Below are positions 1 to 13,633 of a stretch of 64,000 bases of DNA, one piece after another. The stretch's first letter is position 1; the number at the start of each line of letters is the position of its first letter. The DNA comes from Antitrichia curtipendula (Eukaryota; Streptophyta; Bryopsida; Hypnales; Leucodontaceae). The DNA lies in the NCBI GenBank assembly GCA_951230915.1, contig OX579638.1, positions 6,714,696 to 6,778,695 of the forward strand. Reading direction: 5' to 3'. The notes beneath the pieces are model-generated. The model was not told the DNA's origin, made no database searches, and saw only the letters and a list, made by a program, of their open reading frames with translations. The translations under genes were made by a program, and so were the position numbers.

Positions 1-153
1 CTATCTTTTTTTGATATTTTAATTGATGATTTGATTATTCAAGGATTTTGAAGCATCTTTGGATATAGTAAAACACGGTCATAATACTACTCAATTGAAA
101 TATTCCTATAATCTATAATCATTGCTTATCAAACATATAATGTGAATGCTAGT

Positions 154-1095
154 TTAACCCCTAAAGCACTGAACATGTTTTTTTGAGAACATAGCTTTTG
201 GGGGCAGCTTACTACAAGCGGAGATTTTATTTTATTTTTTTGAAATTTTCATACAACATTCTCCCAAGGAGTAGCTTTAAGGTCCAACAATTTTCATAAC
301 TTTTGATTATATGAGTAAAAAGTTATTGAATGATAAGTGATTTTCAATGCTCGGTGGGCAGCCCGGGCAGCAAAAAAAATTCTTTAAAAATTACTTTTAA
401 GAAAAAAAAAATTGAAATTGGTTCTTTGGATTTATATATACGCGGGAAGCTTTGAATCATTCCATTTTGATCTATGAGTCAAAAGTTATGAGGATTCTTA
501 GTTTGAGGGTAGTTATGGAATCTCTACTCTAAAATAAACTTTGAAGTCCTTTATTTTACTCAATTTTCAATATTTTTGAAAAAAACAAAAAACATTGGGT
601 GTAGATAGGTCTTTACAACATTATAACCATTGGGATTGGGCATTATGTAATTCTATGATTAAATTCTTAACAATTTAGTGTTTTGAATCATTTTCTACTT
701 CTTTCTACTTACTATTTTATTCATATATGTTGTACAAATCCAAATGATCTGAAATTTTTCAAGCATATAGACAACTTGACTTCAAAAATGAATGCAAAGA
801 GTAACCACCGTTTTGGACAATTTTTTTCATATAAATGTGACCTTGTGAAGTGCAGCTGCCCGGATTTTTGCAGAGACAAAAAAAAAAAATTTCTCAATTC
901 AAACACTAATATCATGCAATCCACGTAGTGAAAAATTCTGAAATTTTTTCCACATCTTCTCAAACAATTTTACTACAAGATCCTATGGTTACATGTGTCC
1001 AAAAATGTTTTTTTCTAAAATTTGATACTTGTATTAGAAATGACAGTTTTGGAACGTTTTTGGTGAAAACATAATCAAAAACCTTTAGGGATTAA
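154..1095 (+). mobile_element. TTAA-family transposon copy 1, full length, non-autonomous
   Basis: The 942-bp unit starts TTAACCCCTAAAG and ends in the inverted form CTTTAGGGATTAA (one mismatch). The bases outside the two TTAAs differ (agt on the left, aat on the right), so the shared TTAA behaves as a target duplication. The interior matches the copy at 42300-43242 nearly end to end, including the block GGGCAGCCCGGGCAGC near position 357 and a conserved stretch around 480-560. The length is almost identical to that copy (943 bp). No reading frame above about 80 codons is present, so it cannot encode a transposase. Subfamily A. Confidence 0.85.
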
Positions 1096-4000
1096 AATCC
1101 ATATCTACAAATATATAGTCATAAAGTTCACTATGTTCAAATTAAGACCCTCTAGAATTTCTATTAATTATTGTCATGTTACCAAAGGCTTACATTTAAA
1201 GAATGTAACCAATTAAACAATTATCATTCGAAGCTCCAATCAACACATCATCATTTATAACTTTGAATACTATTGCATAAAGGATGTAAAATGGAGGGCT
1301 CTTTATTTAACTTGAATATGTGTAAATATGGAAGACAACAAATTTTTACACTCTTTTTATTTTATTTGATAAACTCTATATACAATTATAAAAATAAACA
1401 AAGTTTGTTTGGACATGATATCAAAGTAATATTGAATTTTTTTTAATATTTATTTTAATCTCATAGTTGTAAAAGCCAAAAATTTGGATGACATTGAAAA
1501 GTATGATGATAAGAAATTATATGATAAGAAATTAAATCCATGCGTAGATTTAAGCAAGAATTTTAAATTTATTTATTTTAAATTATTATTAAAATATCAT
1601 TATATATTTTTATTTATTGAGTGAAATTTGAATCTTTTACAACCAAATTTGGTAGAGTTGGACAAAGACTACTAACCCGTCTATGTTCATATTTTACTTG
1701 TCCCATTTGGAACGGTGAAACCTTGACTTTGATAGATTTGGAAGTATTAGTATTTTAGTGTAATTTAAAAACGGCAGTGAAGTTTTGATTTTAATAGATT
1801 TGGGAGTGTTAAAATCTTAGTATGATTTAAGAACAATGGCGAAGCTTTCAAGAATTGTACATAGAATTTCTTCAGTCTCCCAAATGACAGCGGAACTTTG
1901 AACCCTTTATTTCTAAATTTTATAGCAACAAACATTGTCTTGTCTTTTAGAAACAAGTCGTCAAAGACTTGTTGTTACCTTAGAAATCTTATTTTTTCTC
2001 TTTGGTCTTTTCAAGAAGACTATTTGTTGTTAAAAATTACCCCAAAATTTCAATTTTTAGTTCGTTTTGGAGCAAGCCTCAAGAACCAACCCTTGTTCAA
2101 ACTTGCCAAGATAGAATGAAGTAGAAAGAAAATTTTGAAGCTATTATACAAAGTAGTGAAGAAAAATTAGAAGTTGATAGGATTAGAAGAAATCCTCGAA
2201 ACCCATTTAGACCCATTAGAATTTGGATAGAATAATAATTGACTCATAGGATATCAAAAGTCAATTATTGTTTGAAGAATCAAACCAATTATTGTATGAA
2301 AATTCCAAGATCAATTTTTAAAATACAATAATGAAGTTTAAATAGTGTTGAAGGGAAAGAAGTAAAATAGAAAAAAAAGATGAAGTAGTGTCTTGAGTCC
2401 CAAAAGTTGTAATTCTGGCTCTTCTTTAAGTCGTAGGCAAAATTGACAAACTACTTTGGAACATAGTGAATGATGAAGATTTTGAAGTTGTGTTTGACCA
2501 CCTTCTAGATGAGGCAAATCTCGAGGTAAGACACCAATTACTTTAGTTGTTATTCAATTTCTAGGATTAGCCATTTTTGCGTTTAGTCATTTTAATGCTT
2601 AGCCAAACTTCAAGTGCATGTCAAGTTTCAATATTAGTTTTTTCTCAAAGTTTGGATAGAGAATTTTGTAGATTTTGCTTAGAGGTTTTCAAAATTGTAT
2701 TACACTTAGGAATCTGAATTAAAAGGACAAAGATATTAGTGGATGAGGCTTAAGAATCATAGTGAATGAAAGTTAGTCAAATTCATCCAAAAGAAACAAG
2801 AATGAAAACTTAGAAATAGTTGTAAAATCAAAGGTAAAAAATGAAATTAGAAGTTAGTTTTAAACTGTAGATTGATAGAAAGTTGTGGATGAAGTTTGAA
2901 GCACCGATTAGAGTTCAAACTTCATCCATTTATAACTTCTTATAGGAATCTTCAAATCCCACAAATTTTATGCTTTTGGAAATGGCATGAACTGAGATAC
3001 CACTTAAAAAAATTAAATCTAGATTATAGACTTTTGATTAGAAAACAACAGTGGCTCAAAGACTTTATATTATTTGAAGTTAATCTTTGCAATTAGGATA
3101 GTCTTTAGTGAATCATTTAAACTTCAGACGCTTATAAAAGATCCATTGCTTAGAAAATACAATGGACCAACATTAAGCACCTATTAGAAATTAGATTTGT
3201 TTTACAAGAACTTGGTTGTGCATGCATATTTATCAAAGGTGGGTAAATAAGCGTTTACAAGGGTAAATCTTTATAAAATGTTATTGGACTATGTTACTAT
3301 GTACCCTCCTATAGGTAAATAACTGAATGTTTAATCTTACATTAGTTGATCGAAGACTAATCTTTCATGATTTATGCCTAAAAATACATATAATTTTATC
3401 CCTAAAATCTTCTTTAGCCCCACCATTTATAACTTTATCAACTTTTTTATGGTCATGAATATGTTTAATTAAGATTTTTACCTTAGATTCTAAGATAATC
3501 CCATGTTCCTCACAAACAAATGTATTCTCTCCAACTACTCTTGTGATCCTATGTGAAGCTAACAAAAATAATAACTTCTCAATTGTTTGATTATTTTCGT
3601 GTCTACTAGAATTGTAATGTAAAAGAAAAATCTTTAGATTGATTGGAACCTCCACTTCATAATAGCTACAAAAATTTAATCATGATGAAGAACTTTCGCT
3701 AGATTTTCTTATCAAATCCCATATTAAATTTCCTTCAAATGTAACATCATTATCCTCGCAAGTTGGATTCTTCTTCTTTGACCATCAACATTCCTTTCTT
3801 TTTTACCCATCATGTCATACATATAAACCACTCTTAAGATAATAAATAATTATATATTTTTTTTTTATTCAATATAACTAACAAAATGAATGTCTTAAAA
3901 GAAACTTCAATCAAAGTATAAAAATGAAAAATGACTTCTAATTGAAGTGCTAGGGAACAATACACAATGTATTGATACTTTCTCCCAACCTTTTAATAAG

Positions 4001-5158
4001 ATGTACTATTCCAATACTACAAAGTGTAGGTGAGATTTCTATCATATCAAGCATATTTCATATTGTTATTCTTCAATTACATTCTTCATTTCTATTCAAA
4101 TAAAATTTTAAACCAAAAACAAATAAAAAATGACTATTTGTATAATAACTATGTAGCATACATAGACTCTAAAGTTGTATCAATTACAAAGTCAAATACA
4201 TAAAAATATTTGTTTTACATACATAACAAGATTAGAACTCATGAGCTGTGATGTTTAAAATTTGATCTATAAATTTCACTCTTTTGCAAAGCCTAAAATT
4301 GCAAGTACCACTTCTTTCTTACCCAAATTCTTCTCATTTCAGTATTCTACTAATGAAAAGTTGATGTGATTATTGCAACGCTAGTCAGCTTTTGCTTCTT
4401 CTCTTTCATATTTATTTCTTGGACAATAATCGAATTATGGAAGTTGTTGGCATTGGTCTTAGCATGCACAACAATCAATTGAGAATACTACCGTAGTCTG
4501 TAGACTTGTGGATGATTTTCTAAGTTTAAAATTCCATTTGCAAAAGCAAAACACTACTATATATGCAATTAGATCACTCCGTTCTAAAAATTCCACATTT
4601 AAAAAAAATTCTAGTGATCTCCAATCACAACCTCAAGTTCTAAAATCCTCACCGTAATACATGAACAATTTAATCTACCTTACATTATTCCTTGCAAAAC
4701 TCTCATACATTTTTAAAACAATCCAAAATTTTACAAACGCACACACTATTGTCTACAAATTTGTCGCCATCCCCAAATCTTCCCTAACAGCTCTCTTATA
4801 GTGCAAAACCACTAAAACCACTCTTCACTATCCCCTCCCTTTGCATGGCATGCTTAAAAATTAATCTAAAAACTTTAAATACACTATTGCACAAGTTGAA
4901 GACCAGACATTGTTTCGCAATAGCCCTAACCTAGGAGCACTATAATTTTGATGACAATTTCTATAGTGCTACGTTTGAATGCATTGATCCCCCACAATCC
5001 TCCTTTACTAGCAACAATGCTTACGTACAATAAATCAATGACAGTCTTAACATCATACAACAACAATACAATTAAGCACAGTCAAAATAAGGTTGGTATC
5101 ACAAGAGGAATGATGCATTGCCTTGCCAAGTTCTTTGTAAGAAGGAGACGCTCAATTA
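1096..5158. other. AT-rich intergenic DNA, no recognisable gene
   Basis: I see only short, stop-rich frames. A worn tandem repeat lies at 1711-1857: two units of about 60 bp plus a partial third, beginning at 1711, 1770 and 1832, each starting AACGG or AACAATGG and containing TTTTGATAGATTTGG-like sequence. No tRNA, rRNA or recognisable protein domain is visible in the remainder. Confidence 0.6.
1711..1857. repeat. Degenerate tandem repeat, about 60-bp unit, 2.5 copies
   Basis: Units begin at 1711, 1770 and 1832. Each has AACGG/AACAATGG, then a GAAGTTTTGA-like block, then ATAGATTTGGGAGT, then a TTAGTNTNATTTAA-like block. The third unit breaks off after about 25 bases. Confidence 0.6.
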
Positions 5159-5464
5159 CATTAGAAATAATTTCAGCCCTCGAGAAGGCTGCCAGAATTT
5201 GATTTACGGCACCCCCAGGGTGCAATTACAGAAAAAAAAAAAATAATTTAATTTTTATAAATTAAAATTTTTAATTAATTAATTAATTTTTTTAATTAAA
5301 ATTTTTCCCAATCTGACGTGGCGCTGACGTGGCGCTGACGTGGCATCAGAATCGCTGACGTGGACCAAGTAGTAGTGACAGGGCACTCTTTTCTTTTTTT
5401 CCACAATTGCACCGCGGGAGTGCAAGACTCGCAACCTTGTTGAGGGCTGAAATTTTTCCTAATG
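5159..5464. mobile_element. 306-bp hairpin-type MITE carrying four TGACGTGG boxes
   Basis: The outer ends are CATTAG and CTAATG. The inverted arms continue inward for roughly 75 bp with mismatches: AATTTCAGCCCTC is mirrored by GAGGGCTGAAATT, then GGTGCAATTACAG by the reverse of CACAATTGCACC. The core is an AT palindrome of TTAATTAA-type sequence (about 5241-5310), followed by four TGACGTGG boxes at 5314, 5325, 5336 and 5356. No coding capacity. The target duplication is not clear, so I do not assign a superfamily. Confidence 0.7.
5314..5363 (+). promoter_or_regulatory. Cluster of four TGACGTGG (ACGT-core) boxes
   Basis: Identical 8-mers lie at 5314-5321, 5325-5332, 5336-5343 and 5356-5363, the first three spaced 11 bp apart. 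TGACGTGG is a typical plant bZIP-binding ACGT core. The cluster lies inside a MITE and I see no gene beside it, so regulatory use is only a possibility. Confidence 0.5.
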
Positions 5465-6099
5465 GATAATGATGGCATAGCTGTTGAGCAAAAAAGTTAA
5501 CTAAAAGGCCATCTATAAAGGTCAATTCCTCACTCAGTCATGCAACGAAGCATTTACAAAAACATGAAATCTTGAAGTCATGTACATGTTGATACTTGTC
5601 AAAACCAAAGTCAATGGAACATCTTCTACACATGAGCCGCAAACTCATGTACATAACTACAGGATTATACAATCAAATTTGTCTTTCAGAGAGGATTATA
5701 GTAGTAAGGCAATGTCTTCTTCTTCTCAAGACAAAGTGATAAACAATTGATAACGATAAAAATTATATAGGAATTACAAAATATTTACTTTTGTCATTTT
5801 TTTTCAGGACAAAAAAATTTACGCAAATCCTCGATAGAAGATGCTAGTGAGATGGTGTCCAAATTTTCACTATTAAAATAAATGAAGAGCATCACATGCG
5901 GTGGTAAAGAATAAAGTAAAAATAAACAAAAGAAAATTCATGTAAGGATAGATTAAAAAATCCTTAGAAAATACGAGACCAAATAAGGGTGTCATAGTCT
6001 TCTAATTGTAAACAATGTAGCACCAAGAACGCCTTTAAATTCAAATGTAAATTTTCATAAGAAAGTGCAATTTGATGGATATTGTTTTAAAAAGAAGAC

Positions 6100-9000
6100 C
6101 TATAAACCACCATGTTGGTTCACATTTTATAAAATAAAAAATATAAACAATGTTTGTGAATTTACAAATCTAGAAGTGTCAATAGTCCGGATTAAATCAT
6201 AACTATGAACTAGGGAGTTTTTCGTTAGGTAGTGATAGGAGCTTTAGGAGTTTAGGGTAAAAATCTTTAAAATGAAATTAGGACAAAACAAAAGGAAAAT
6301 TCTAGGAAAAAATTAGGGGTTTAAAACTAAAAAGATTTTGAGCAAGATTTGGTAAAGTAACCAAATTAGGCAACTAGTAAAATATTTGGAAAAAGGAAAA
6401 CAAAATCCTACAAATGAAATATGATATTAGAGAAATAAAAAATATATATCAAGTGTAAAAAATATAAAAATGAAAACCAAAACATAGAAAGTAAAAAAAT
6501 ATAAAATGAAAATGAAAACAAAATATTACAAGTAGGAAATGAAGCTAAAAGTAAAATGAAAACCACAAAAAATAATAAATATAAAAAAATACAAAACATG
6601 TTAGTAAATTTAAAATTATTACTACTAGAACACTAGAACAGTGAACTAAGTGAAGGAACCACTAAAGTAAGGTAAAATTAGTAAAATTGGAGAAAAATAA
6701 TAATTTAGAGGAATTTACATTAAATTAGCGCAATTCATGCCAAATTAGTGCAATTTCCACTAATTTGGCATATTTTACATTAAATTAGCATTTTTATAGT
6801 AAAATAGTGATGGATGAACGAAATTAGGAAAAAAAATTCGTTTGGAGGTGGGATATTAGCAAAATTAGAGTTGCAAGCACTCTCTCTCTCTCTCTCCTCT
6901 CTTGAAACTTTTGGGGGTATGTATGTTTTTTGAGAAATGTTGGAGATGTTGGGCAATTTTTAACATGAACTGTGAGAACCTAAGAAAGGGAATCATGTAG
7001 GACAATTTGTCAAAGTAGGTCCACTTGTTGGTGAAAAATGAGTGAAGAAAAATGAGTTCATTTAGATCAGATGGGAAATTGGATGGAAGGATGGAAGAAA
7101 AATAGTGTTTTTTTAAATTGGAAGGAAACGTCAACATTGATAGGCAACTGCAAAAGATTGACAAAGTGGATGGAGCTAAAACTTAGAGGGGTGGTACACA
7201 TTGAAGTCAGCTTTCCAAAAACCTATGGCTCGACCAATTTAGAGCAAGGACAAAGAAATGGTGGACGTTTTTGTGAAGAGAGGTCAATTGTTGCCTTCAA
7301 ATGGAACCGCCAATTTTGGCAGGCAATTGCAAAAGATCAACAAGGTGGATGGAGCTGAAATTTGGAGAGGTGGTGCGCCTTAAAGTCAAATTTTTGTAGA
7401 AACTAAGCTTGTCCAATTGAAGCAAGGACGAGGCAATTGTGGTCCATTTTGTGAAGGGAGGTCAGCTGCTCTTAGCGGTGATTGGTTGCCTACTCTTAAT
7501 TCCTTGTTCTTGTTGGGTGACATTGAAATTTAAATGTAATGCTTATTACAATTATGGGTGTTTTTGCATGTTTGAGTAAATGATTCACTATGGTTGCATG
7601 GAATCTTTTTGAGGAAATGGGATAAAGCATCAAGTTATAATTGTAAAAGTTAGCCTAAAAAAGAGTACAATTGGGACTATGCATGTGAAATTGGATATTT
7701 TTGGTGAATCATGGTGTGCTGGAATTGTGAATAAGGTGACAATTTCATTCATTTAGAGGTTTTAAGTGCAAATTGTAGTGAAATTTTGGCATATAATTAG
7801 ACTAATCCACTCTAATCCATGATTGGATGATTTTGGGATTTAAGGTGCTCAATTTGATAATTTTAAGTGTATTGCCTCTAGTTCATTGAGGGCTTGTTGG
7901 ATGAATTTTGAGTATTGTAATAGGGAGTCCATTGCTTGGAAGACAATCTAGGCCTAGAGTCCTATACACCCCCCGCCGATCAACTCTTGGATGTTTTCTA
8001 TTACATGTAGTGAAAACAACTCACAATAGTGAATGTTATTTTTTATTCAAGGCTATGAAAGCTTTAAAGGCTCTATGTTTCAATGGCAAAAGTCTTCATT
8101 TAATACTTCAAAGGTTCACATGATGAACCATTTCAATTAGTGTAATAGAAGATTTCAATTATCGTGGGAATATTTAACAAACATGTACAAGCAATTTCAT
8201 ATACATTGCTCTTATGAAAATAGCATATTAAAGTAGCAATACAAGAAATACAATGCCTCAAATAATACAATATAATAAAAGGCTACAATCTTTAAAGAGA
8301 GATACAAAGCAAATAGAAGGATTAAAAAAATCCTAGAAAGCCATTGACACAACGTTGAAGAAGGTGGAGGTTTGGGATTTTAAGATAAAAGTATAGTCAT
8401 AGTGATGATATATTTCTAATTCTTATGAAAGTTTTGGAATTAAATATGTATCTTACTCTAGACTTCTAAATTTTTTGTTTCTCATTTTTTTCTTAAGAAA
8501 ATCTTGTTTAAATGTAGCATATATAGGCTTTGAAAACAAGTCAAAATGTTATGTCATCCATCCACTCAAATATCCACCACTTCTGGTTGCATCAAACAAA
8601 AAACAAGAATTTTCAAATACCAAAGGTAAAAATAAGACATGAATTAGCTCAAATTTCTATTGCAATTCAAAATTGTTAAAAATTGTTAGTAGATCAACCC
8701 AAAATCCTCTAAGAATTCCTTCAAGCTCTACAAATTTACGAATTAGGATTGAATGTTATTTTATCAAAAATATTGGATTTGTCTCAATGGATAACAATTT
8801 CTCAATAGATAGCAACAAATATAGAGAGTGGTCTATGTATGCTCAAGCGACAACTAATTTAACAACAATCCATACTTTAGCAATGTGGCATTTGAAATAG
8901 AAATACGTGGCATTCAACAAATCTACTATGGACAAATGCGACTTTTGCTTTAGGCAAACAACCAATCAAATACTAGTGATGAAAAAAGTCAAAGACGGGT

Positions 9001-11600
9001 ACAATTTGTCTTTGTGAAGTTATACATCAAAATTGAATATGATGATTGGAGTGCATTAACAAAATGCAAATGTTTACGATGGAATACACAATTTAGCATG
9101 TGAGATGTTCATAACCATACATGAAAAAACCCTCAAGTACAGTTGAGAGCACGTTATGTGACTTATGCCATAACAAATATCCAAAAAAAATTGAAAGTGG
9201 TACACATAATTCTACATTTTGTTACATGACTAGGTTGTTTCTTCATCAATTTTTGGAAGTTCTAGTGGTGTATGTGAATTGCAGTGTTCACTTGGAAGGA
9301 GAGAAAATGAGGACCCAGAAAGTATGAGAGTTTTTCACTACAACAAAAAAAAAACTCTCATAAAGTTGATCGGTTGGAAGTATATGGAACCCTAAACTAT
9401 TTTGGCTCCAAACAATGAACTCCTAAAATATTATTTGGTCAAGTCTTACCTAAGTGGAAAGGAAGCAGAACCCTTAAAATCCCTAAATGCTACTTTTTAC
9501 CTCATACTATCATCCAACATCTACTCTAAGGACCCAAGATACCTACTATACCCAATTTGCCCTCAAAATCTCACTAGGGCACCAAAATGAGACCTAATAA
9601 AAAATTACAATACATAAATCATTCAAACCAAGACTAAAATCTACTCATGTATTATCCTCCTATTTTGCACCTCACTTAAATTCATAGATTTGATACCAAG
9701 ACATGCACCACCTCAATACAAGCAATTAAAATTTCATTTTCTTTTGATCGTTTAAAGTTGAAACCATTCATCCTTAATTTTAATCCAATTTGGACAATGC
9801 TTTTGCGCTTGCTCTAAAATTCTAAAAAATCAAGCTCACATTTATGCATTTTTTCTAGACTCCCAACTCATGAAATTGGATCCTAAAGGGTTACATTTAG
9901 AAGAATTGAGAACAACCCTTCCACAAGGTGCTAATCACTCCAAAAATTACACTCTAAAATCCCCAACAAAAGCAATTTATGCAAGTCAATTGGAATTCTA
10001 TCAAATCTTTGCAAAATCATTATGGATTGTAATCATCATTACATTTAAATTCAATTGGAATCACAAGAACATTAAGAGACACAGTACAAACAAAATTCAC
10101 TACCAATAGGATAGATGACCTCCCTCCATAGAAACGGCCACCACTACTTTGCCCTTGCTCCAAATGAGACGAGCTTTAGTTTTTATAAAACTAGCTTCAA
10201 GATCCATGTACTCCAAAATTTAAATCCAATGCACCTTTCTATTCTCTCACACTTTCTTTCAAAAATTAAAGCTCTAAAAGTCTTGCAGCCAACAAACCTT
10301 TTGCTATAAAATGACCACCACTACCTTGTCCATGCTCCAAATGGGTCGAGCCTAGGATTTTTTGAAATTCAATTTTAAGGCGCACCTTTCTATTAATTTA
10401 TAGCTCTATCCACATTGCCATTCTCTTGCTATTGCTTTTCAAAGTTGGCAGTCTACGTCTCAATTCAAAACTTCCCATCACTCTCTAGCAATTTTCCATT
10501 CAACCTAAAAAAACTAAAATTTTCACCCCTTTTCCATAGAAAACGGTGAACCTACTTGACAAATTCTCTTACATGGTATTTTCCCACAATCTCTTTCAAT
10601 TTATGTATAAAACACCCATAACATACTCACAATTCTTCAAAAATGCATGCTCTCTAAAAAACACCTTAAAAATTTGAGAGAGAAACAATAGAGTGCTTTA
10701 AATCATATTTTTGTTATATCCAACCAAAATATCAGCCAAAAGTCCATTCTACTTTCATCCTATACTATTTTACTATTGATATACTAAATTATTATAAAAA
10801 TACTTTAAGTTAGTGCAAATCGTGTCAATTTATCGCAATCACTTCAAGCCAGTGTAAATCCACTAGTTTCATGTAAACTGCGCTAATTTAGTGTAAATTA
10901 CTACTTCAATATTAAACCTCTAAATTATTGTAAGACCCTCTAAATTAATGTAAAATTCCTATTTTAGTGTTTCTTTCACTATTTTAGTGCTCTAATGGTA
11001 GTTTTAGTTTCAAAACTAATTTTGTATTTTTTTTCTTATTTATTATTTTCGTAGTTTTCAGATTATTATTAATTTTATTTTCTACTTTTAGATTTTTGTT
11101 TTAATTCATTTTTTATTTTTTTTATTTTTTATTTTTTATTTTTTTATTTTATTCTAATCCCATTTCCTATCTACAGTATTTTTTTTCATTTTCATTTTCA
11201 TTATGTATTTTTTGTATTTGTTATCTTTTTGCTTTCCTATTTAATTCTAATTTTATTTTTCTACTTAGTAGCATTTTGTTGGGTTTTTTGTCAACATTTT
11301 TTCATTTGTCTAATTTGGTTACTTTACCAAAGTTTGCTTAAAATCCTTTTAGTTTTAAATCCCTAATTTTTTCCTATAAATTTTCCCTCATTTTCTCCTA
11401 ATTGCATTTTCTAGCATTTCGTCCTTGCCTCCCAAAAATTTTATCTTTGTATAATGATAACCCCCCTAATTAGTAGTTGTGGTTGAATCTGGAGTACTAT
11501 TACTTCCGGACTTGTCAATTTGTGCAAATTGTTTATATTTTCCATAATCTAAAAAGTGAATTAACCACATTTGAGGATTATATTGAAATCCCAAATATTA
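6100..11600. repeat. Large worn inverted repeat, about 5.5 kb, arms about 1.8 kb
   Basis: The left arm (about 6100-7900) is mirrored by the right arm (about 9700-11600). Visible matches pair 6111-6230 with 11480-11600, 6241-6375 with 11310-11460, 7150-7440 with 10130-10400, and 7500-7560 with about 10000-10080. In each arm a block of about 200 bp containing GGCTCGACCAATTTAGAGCA or its relative occurs twice. The central 1.8 kb has only short frames and nothing I recognise. It could be a foldback or long-TIR DNA transposon remnant, or two old element copies inserted head to head. Confidence 0.6.
6880..6897. repeat. (CT)n microsatellite
   Basis: Nine uninterrupted CT units. It lies in the left arm of the large inverted repeat; the right arm has the decayed counterpart near 10670 (GAGAGAGAAA). 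Confidence 0.85.
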
Positions 11601-11958
11601 TACAATAAATTGTTATATTTTCTCTTGATGGACAATTATCATTGGACAATTATAACATTGATGCAAGCACTATAGGAAAATTATTTGTATACTACTCTTG
11701 TGCACAATGATGAAGTGAATTATTATTATAGTATAGCTTTGTCTACTACTAGATAAGCTAATTAGTATTTAAACTTCATTGTCCACAACTTCTATATACT
11801 AGTATACTACATACTATCCACTGAAAAGAGGCTGCCATTTCATTTTGGTATTAGTTCCCCCCCTCCCTCCTAAATAACCAGAGCCGTTGATTTTTTGTTT
11901 AAAAAAAATTACAAACCCCCCGCCACAACCGTTGATCTTGGATACGATCTCGGACACA

Positions 11959-12018
11959 GATACAATACGAATACAAATACGAATACATGTACAAATATGA
12001 AGACAAATACAGATACTG
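11959..12018 (+). repeat. Imperfect AATACG/AATACA hexamer array
   Basis: The run reads as variants of GATACA, AATACG and AATACA in about ten units. The short frames across it (Asn-Thr repeats on one strand) come from the microsatellite and are not a gene. Confidence 0.75.
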
Positions 12019-12072
12019 CAAAACATATCCCATATTGTTTGGAGCAGTTCCTGCTTCCTGAAAATTATAAAG

Positions 12073-12160
12073 AGGGGGAGGGGGGGGGGGGGTAAAAAAA
12101 AAATTAAATTAAATTATTTTTAATTTAAAGTATTTGGGGGGGGGAGGGGGATTGAGGGGG
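12073..12160 (+). repeat. Two poly-G tracts with G-quadruplex potential
   Basis: G-runs broken only by single A residues lie at 12073-12092, and three further G-blocks lie within 12136-12160, separated by an A/T stretch. Four or more runs of at least four Gs satisfy the usual G-quadruplex pattern. Such tracts are also easily mis-sequenced. Confidence 0.6.
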
Positions 12161-13633
12161 ATAAATAATAAAAATAAATTGGATTGGGTGCCAAGTGTGA
12201 CTATGCACTGAAAAGTGGCTGTACAGCCAGACAGCAATGTGATGCAAATTTTTTAATGATTGAATTTGACCGTGTACTAGCAATTGTTGATTTGGGATGC
12301 TCTTCTAATAATGAGGTACCAATTTGTGTAGTTGTTCCTAAAGTTAACTCAAGTCTATTTGTACTCATTGATTTTCAAATACTACCACATACAAGATGAT
12401 ACAAGTCGATGAAGAATAGTATGATAAAATACTATTAGCAAATTAGCTAACAAAATACAATATTTTGCAAGAAAAAAATATTACATTTACAAATTTGCTT
12501 GTATTTTAAAATTTTCACAATGAAATACAATTGTGTTTAGTATGGCAGTTGTAGTAAAAGGCATAATAAAAAATTAAAATGATATGTTTACTTGAGATCA
12601 ACAAATTTTGTCAATGGTTGCATCATTTTAATATGTATATTGGAAATTAATGGCTTCTTTATTCTATTTGTATTAAAAATTTATAAAACTTTTGTATTTC
12701 TATTATAATTTTTATTTTTATTTATTTAATAGTAATAAAATGGCAATAAAATATCATCTAAATGACATTGTAATATTGCATATTCAATTAATGCTACAAC
12801 AATATTAGAATTATACATATGGATTTGGCATCAAAATAACATAGAAATAGTACATAGTCAAAATGACATCATTTTGACCCTTAAACTAAAGTCAAATTGA
12901 CATTGAATTAGTGCATACCAAAATGATGCTAAAATGGCCTAACAATTATGTGACGATGACAAATTGACAATGCTCACTTTGCATTAAAACACTTTCAAGA
13001 TAATTTGGTGCAAACTTAGTATCAAAGTGATTGGAAAAATGACATTGAAATGGTCTCTGTGTTAGATTGTTGTCAAAAAAGCATCAAAATAACTTGGACA
13101 AACTTTTCTCATGGCATTTGGTAGAGGGATTCATAAAGACTAAGTTTGTGCTCATGGGGGATGAAAGATCAAGATGTATTATATGTTGGGTGAGTCTTAA
13201 ATACCACAAATTTTATAGCTTATTGCATTTTTAAGTCAAACCTAATCGAGATAGACAATGAGGCAATGCAATGACAAAATTTTCAAACTAGCTGGGAATT
13301 GTTTGGATGTACCACACTTCAAAATTAATGTATTGAATGAAGAAGCAACAAATATCCGAGATACTCAAAATCTTTTGCCAAGGTGTATTTATTGTCAAAG
13401 AAGCAATTCATGTGCGTATACACTCCATAATATTCAATAGCATGCATTGTAATTGCCTTGGCTCTATGATAGATCGATGGTGTGGAATATTTCACAGCCA
13501 TCAATTGCTAAGTGGATAGGTGGAGGCTCAATGCGATGAGTGGGGTAGTCAAAGAAAAGGTAGTGGGCATGAAGGCTACAGAATGTTATGCTCCAAGCAA
13601 TGTGGGTAGCGCCCATTCAACTAGTTTCAAAAA

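Larger units (their letters stand above)
11601..13633. other. AT-rich intergenic DNA with simple repeats, no gene seen
   Basis: The stretch holds a C-rich run (11857-11870), a hexamer array (11959-12018) and two poly-G tracts (12073-12160). From about 12750 to 13100 there is diffuse repetition of AAAATGACAT-like words without a clean period. Frames are short and stop-rich. Confidence 0.55.

Noticed and set aside
11857..12160. C-rich and G-rich runs as terminal inverted repeats of one element
   Set aside because: The similarity is only low-complexity and no target duplication or defined end is visible.
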